Shown one piece after another: positions 59,464-64,000 of a stretch of 64,000 nucleotides of DNA. The notes beneath the pieces are model-generated. The model made no database searches. It was given only the letters and a program-made list of their open reading frames with translations, and was not told where the DNA came from. Position 1 is the stretch's first letter. Every line of letters starts with the position of its first letter. The position numbers and the translations under genes were made by a program. Origin of the DNA: Zygnema cylindricum (taxonomy: Eukaryota > Streptophyta > Zygnematophyceae > Zygnematales > Zygnemataceae); assembly GCA_037447655.1 (NCBI GenBank), contig JBBHKE010002987.1, forward strand, positions 184,705 through 248,704, in the 5' to 3' direction.

Positions 59464-60341
59464 TATTTTTTTCTTAATTAAGAATTTAAAGAGAAGAGAG
59501 CGAGAGAGTCACCATGGCTGCCCGCATAGTCAGAAAGAAACAAATAAATAGGTAGAGCAGACTGATAGATGACCAAAATGTTGCCTTGGACAAGATTTGA
59601 ACTTAAGTCTACATGATTCTATGTGGTCGTCGCCTTTACTATTAAGGCGTTAACGAAACCGATACACGTACGTGGTTCGATATCTAATTAAAGATTTATG
59701 CGACGTCACTTTCACTAAAACAAACCAAATTGACGGAACGACACATATAGAGAACGCCGTTCGCGGACACGAAATCTAACCGTCTATAATATATATTCGG
59801 ACGGACGTCATCGCCGCCGCCAAACCCGGGTGAACCTTTGGTGGCTTTTGGGCATTACAGCGCGCTGTTCCACGTGGCGCCACATCATTGGACGCCAGAA
59901 AGGATGGGAGGAGGAATGATGGCTCCCAAGCTGACAAGTGTCAACTTGAAGGCCATGTTGTGCAATAGCTATACAATAAGTACAATTGGCGAATGTACCT
60001 TTTTGTACTATACACCCTTTTTATTGGTCTAGGGTATAATAGTAGGTAGTCGTGAGTAGGAGTTTAGGAACTTAGCGTGTTTGAGACGCCTCTCTCTAGG
60101 TGATCTTTTGTATTTATAGGCCATTTTTGGCCAGCCATAACTTACTGCTCACGGGAGCCAATAAAGTGATTTTTTTTGCGTCTGAATCAGGGGATTCTTG
60201 TCCTTACAGAGGTGATGGTGGTCAGATTTTTGTGTGCATAGGCGACACTTATTAAGTGGGAAAGTGGAAAGGGAAAATATTATCCTAGATGCTTTACATA
60301 GTCTGCTTATTTCGTGGGATAATGGAGACCACAATATTTCA
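59444..60341 (+). repeat. 3' LTR of copia I
   Basis: 898 bp from TATTGAAAAG to ATATTTCA. The tRNA-like module on minus, 59590-59649, has a 6-bp D-arm stem CGCCTT/AAGGCG and a T-loop TTCAAAT closed by AAG/CTT. Confidence 0.85.
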
Positions 60342-63300
60342 ATTTTAAGCTTAAAAACCCACTTACATCGAATCGGTTTTATGTCCATTGGACAATCTAC
60401 CAACTCCCATGTATTGGCTTTCTTGATGGAGGCCATTTCTTCATTGATGGCGTGATCCACATGCTGTTTTTTTGGGTATTTATGGCCTCTAAGTATGTCT
60501 GAGGTTTTAATGGGTGAGACGTCTTTGTGAGTTGGTTATTTTCTTGTCTTTCTTGAAGCCATTTACTAATTCTTCCTCCTTCAAAATGTGATGACGGTAT
60601 TGAAGGCATCCTCGGGTTTCGTTTAGGAAGATTTTTATCTCTCCTATCTTCCTATTTTGGTGTTTGATCAAGTTCCTAGTCGGTTTCCACTTTGTATTGT
60701 GGTGTTACCTCCGATGTTTTATTTTTGTCATTCTCCTTTAATTCATATGCAGATTTTTCCTTCTCCCCATCTTCTTTCTTTTCATATCCAAAAGCAAAGT
60801 CAGAATAGTGACCCGATTCAAATCTGATTTTGACTTCTTTATTATATTTGAATAGATCAATAGACTTTACTTCATTCATCACCACTATGTGTTTAACCAA
60901 AATGATATCTCATTTTTTCAAGGTTTACATTCGTTATCTTTCTGTGTTCTCATCATATCCTACAAGATATCATAGTTTCCCTCTTCCCTCTAACTTCTAT
61001 TTAATCTTATCGAAATCCAAATTGTAGACTTTACTTCCGAACACTCTCAAACTAGATAAATCTGGTTTTCTTCCCGTCCACCTCTCACACGGAGTTTCTT
61101 CATTATTTTCCGAAGTTAGGGCTCTATTTTTGATGAAGTTAGCATAGTTCATAGACTCTACCCAAAACAGCAATCCTATCATTTTATCAAGTAGCATACT
61201 TTTGGACATTACTCCTAAAGTTTTATTTAATCTTTCTCCTACTCCATTCTGTTTCGGATTATAAGGAACAATTTTCTCATGATAGATTTTTTCTTTTCTT
61301 AGAAATTCTTCAAATTCCCTTGAGGTGTATTCTTTCCCATTATCACTTCTTATCTTTTTTATTGAGATTTCATGATATTTTTTACTCTATACTTTGTATT
61401 TTTTGAAACATCTTAGTACCTTTGACTTATGTCTAAGAAAGTTTACTTTAGTGTATCTAGACCAATCATCTGTAATGGTTAGCATCTATCTTTTCCTCCC
61501 ATATGAAGCACACCTAGCGGGTTCCCAAACATCAATGTGAACTAGATCTAATACTTTCTCTCTTCTAAATGCGGATGCCTTTGGGAATAGTAGTCTATGA
61601 ATCTTTGCTAGGGCACATCCACTACTATCATTTGAGATCTCATCATCTCCAAACTCAATTCTATCCACTATTCTTTTCTTCTTCATTTTCTTTAATCTAT
61701 TTAGATGGATATACCCCAACCTATTCTGCCAAAGCATTTTATCACTTCCACACGGGCAAGGAACTCTTTTTCCATTGCAAAGTACAAATTTGAACATTCT
61801 TTGACTACCCTTTTTAGCCATGAAATAAACCTCATTATAAAAGCTAGTTGTGAAGATTCAATTTTTAGTTCTTATTTCGAATTCTTTTTCATCTAGAACA
61901 TTTGTAGAGACTTGATTCTTGTTAAACTGTGGAATATAATGAACATCTGAGAGTGTTACAATTGAAGCCTTTCCATCAACTAGAAATTTTAAATCAACCG
62001 ATCCAATAAGACTTGTGGTTTGTACTCTACCATCTCCGTACTCAATCTCACCTGTTGGAATTTTTCCTTTCTTTAGTAAACCACCTCTTATCGTTCCACA
62101 TATGCATTGACGCCCTTGAGTCTATGATCCACCCATCCTCATGTGGATCCCTCTTACCTCTGAAAGCACTCTTTTGTCTTTGTGAAATTTCGGCATGTTT
62201 CTTAGTGGTTTTTGGTTTAAGGAGAAGCTCCTCAAACTCATCTTCTAGTTCGGTTACTTCAACTTCTTCCTCGTCATGAACATGAGTCAGAAAATTATTT
62301 TTCTTTCCTCCATCTCTTGTGGAACCTTATCCATTTTTCAACCGGAGATCTGCAAGCTTGACGTAATCTGCCATATAATGTCCTGGTTTCTTGCTAAAGG
62401 GACAAAGTCCACCTCGAGGAACTCTTCTTCCCTGTCGGTCAAATCTGCCACGTCTTGTCCTTATTCTCCAAATTTTTGATAGGGATCTTTTCCCTTTTCT
62501 TCATCACGCTTTCGCGTGTCAGATCTTCTACCCAATGCTTGAACACTCTGACTTCCTCTCCTAAGTTCTATGGTATTCTCTTTTACTAAAATCATCCCCA
62601 TTGTATCATCCCAATTCCAATTGCTATCACCTAGATACTGTAACTGATTAATGATATTCTCATACTCTTTTTGTAGTTTCATTATCAATGTATTTACTCT
62701 TTGTCTCTCAAACCATGAGTTACCTGCGCTCTTTAGTTCTCCAAATAATGCTCCTAAGTCATTGACAAATCATTTATTTCCTCCTGCAAGTATCGCATAA
62801 ATATTATTTTTTGAAGTTATTTACTCAATGACCTTTTCGTATTTATTTCATACCAAGTTTTGGAGGATGATCAACATTCTAAATGAAATGCAATACCTTC
62901 CTACACTTTGAGAATTAAAAGCTGTGTAACCTTGTTCTTATAGTTCAATTTTCATATTAACTGTTCAGTTCGACTCCAATCACCGCCTGCGGTGTTTGTT
63001 GTCAGTATCATCCTTGATAATGGAGTTCCTCGAAAGCAAATTCTCCTTTTTCCCTTCCATTGCTTCCTCCCGTCGTTATCAAAGCAGGTGGTGGTTGATG
63101 ATCTGGCTGCTATTGTGATGGGTGTGGTGGTGATGGTGCTAAAACGTGTTTTTCCAAACCTAGGTGGAGGTGGGCATCGAATTTCCTCGGAAACTATGCC
63201 CCATAGGTGCTTCTCAAAAAAATCTCCCTCCTTTAACATTTTCCAATAAAGAAAGTGTGATCCATTAAATATGTGCACCCTAGAGGGTGGGCCCATAACG
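60342..63300 (-). pseudogene. Copia H, RT start, integrase, protease and gag part
   Basis: Reads leftward. Gag starts METTELHVMGPPSRVHIFNG (63320 downward), followed by an internal gag piece at 62688-62461 (MIMKLQKEYENIINQL). Protease at about 62080-62140 reads IIDSRAS instead of IIDSGAS. The pre-integrase and integrase part is at 61821-61486 (LWQNRLGYIHLN, SSGCALAK, HIDVWEPA) and 61209-60997 (ERWTGRKPDLSSLRVFG). RT begins at 60460 (AINEEMASIKKANTWELVD, CKWVFKLK) and is cut by element I. Numerous stops. Confidence 0.85.
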
Positions 63301-64000
63301 TGCAATTCTGTGGTCTCCATTGACCCACAAAATGAGCAGCCTATGTAAAGCCTCTAGGATAATACATGCCCTTTCCACTTTCCCACTTAATAAGTGCCGC
63401 ACATACATAAAAATACTTTGACCACCCTCAACCTTGTGAGTACAAGACTCCCCTAAGTCAAACGCAAAAAGAATCACCAAATTTGCTCCCTTGAGCTGTA
63501 AGTTATGGCTGGCCAAAGATCACATATAAATACAAAAGGTCACCTAGAAAGAGGCGCCTCAAACACGCTAAGTCCCTAAAATCCTACTCAAATCTACCTA
63601 CTATTGTACCATAGACAAATGAAAGGAGTCTATTATAGAAGAAGGTTCAGTGGCTGATTGTACTTCTTGTACGGCCATTGTACATTATGTCCTTCTAGTC
63701 GACACTTGTCAGCTTGGAATCCATCATTCCTCCTCCCATCCTTTTCTGCGTCCAGTGATGTGGCTCCACGTGGCACAACGCACCGTAATGTCCGAAAGCC
63801 GCCGAAGATTCACTCGTGTTTGGCGGCGTCGACGACGTCCGTCCGATCATATATTTTACCCGGTTAGATTCGCGTTCGCGAGCGTCGTTGTCTATGTTTG
63901 TTGTTTTATTTTGTCAATTTGTTATGTTTTAGTGATCTTGATGTTGAGTTATCTTTAAATTAAATATCGAACCACAAACGTGTATCTTTTCGTTAATGCC
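63301..64000 (-). repeat. 5' LTR of copia H, running off the window
   Basis: The inner boundary is TGCAATTCTG (63301), next to the primer-binding site, which on the minus strand reads CGTTATGGGCCCACCC. Seven hundred bases are present; the window ends at GTTAATGCC, exactly where related LTRs begin their tRNA-like module. Confidence 0.85.

Larger units (their letters stand above)
55665..60341 (+). mobile_element. Copia I, internally deleted, nested in H
   Basis: Two LTRs of 896 and 898 bp bound a 2.9-kb interior. The interior has gag, protease and integrase remnants, then jumps at about 58855 straight to RNase H, so RT is absent. The primer-binding site is at 56561 (GTTATGGGCCCACCC) and the polypurine tract GAATTAAGGGGAG at 59431-59443. 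A target duplication is not recognisable, consistent with an old insertion. Confidence 0.9.

Overview
This window looks like a repeat-dominated stretch of a streptophyte nuclear genome (land plant or close algal relative; I cannot place it more precisely). Three things point there: a spliced serine carboxypeptidase gene closest to plant SCPL50-type enzymes, the first exon of a plant-type PEX11 gene, and Ty1/copia elements whose primer-binding site matches the anticodon region of plant initiator tRNA-Met. Intron borders are GT-AG. Two 10-N assembly gaps sit at 28863-28872 and 42296-42305. No bacterial genes, CRISPR arrays or operons are present.

Layout. 1-4770: low-complexity DNA, a TGTCCAA heptamer field, a foldback MITE (2013-2225) and a 36-bp minisatellite (3235-3600). 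4771-10360: a serine carboxypeptidase gene of seven recognised exons; its introns hold three decayed copies of exon starts, a MITE and long polypurine or CT tracts. 10361-13961: intergenic DNA with short MITEs and one unrecognised cysteine-containing ORF. 13962-16550: a broken non-LTR retrotransposon on the minus strand. 16551-18014: three short inverted-repeat elements.

18251-24544: complete but mutated copia element A. 24716-28296: hAT transposon with a solo LTR inside; 29941-30442 is its deletion derivative. 30460-31464: a second solo LTR. 31756-39058: a hAT-like MITE split by complete copia element B (31854-38304). 39096-42295: degenerate tandem repeats, a 5S rRNA-like sequence, a MITE, a hairpin-bearing repeat and PEX11 exon 1.

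42665-64000: nested copia elements. Fragment C is followed by E, which is split by D, which is itself split by a solo LTR. Then come an LTR (52787-53688) and minus-strand element H, split by internally deleted plus-strand element I.

The only host genes I can name are the carboxypeptidase and PEX11; they are not functionally linked. Most of the rest is transposable elements. The most unusual shared feature is in the LTRs: every LTR copy complete enough to show the region carries, antisense and at about the same place, a tRNA-like module with D-arm and T-arm (B-box) signatures. Separately, in five elements the Gag start codon lies inside the LTR so that the primer-binding site is translated.
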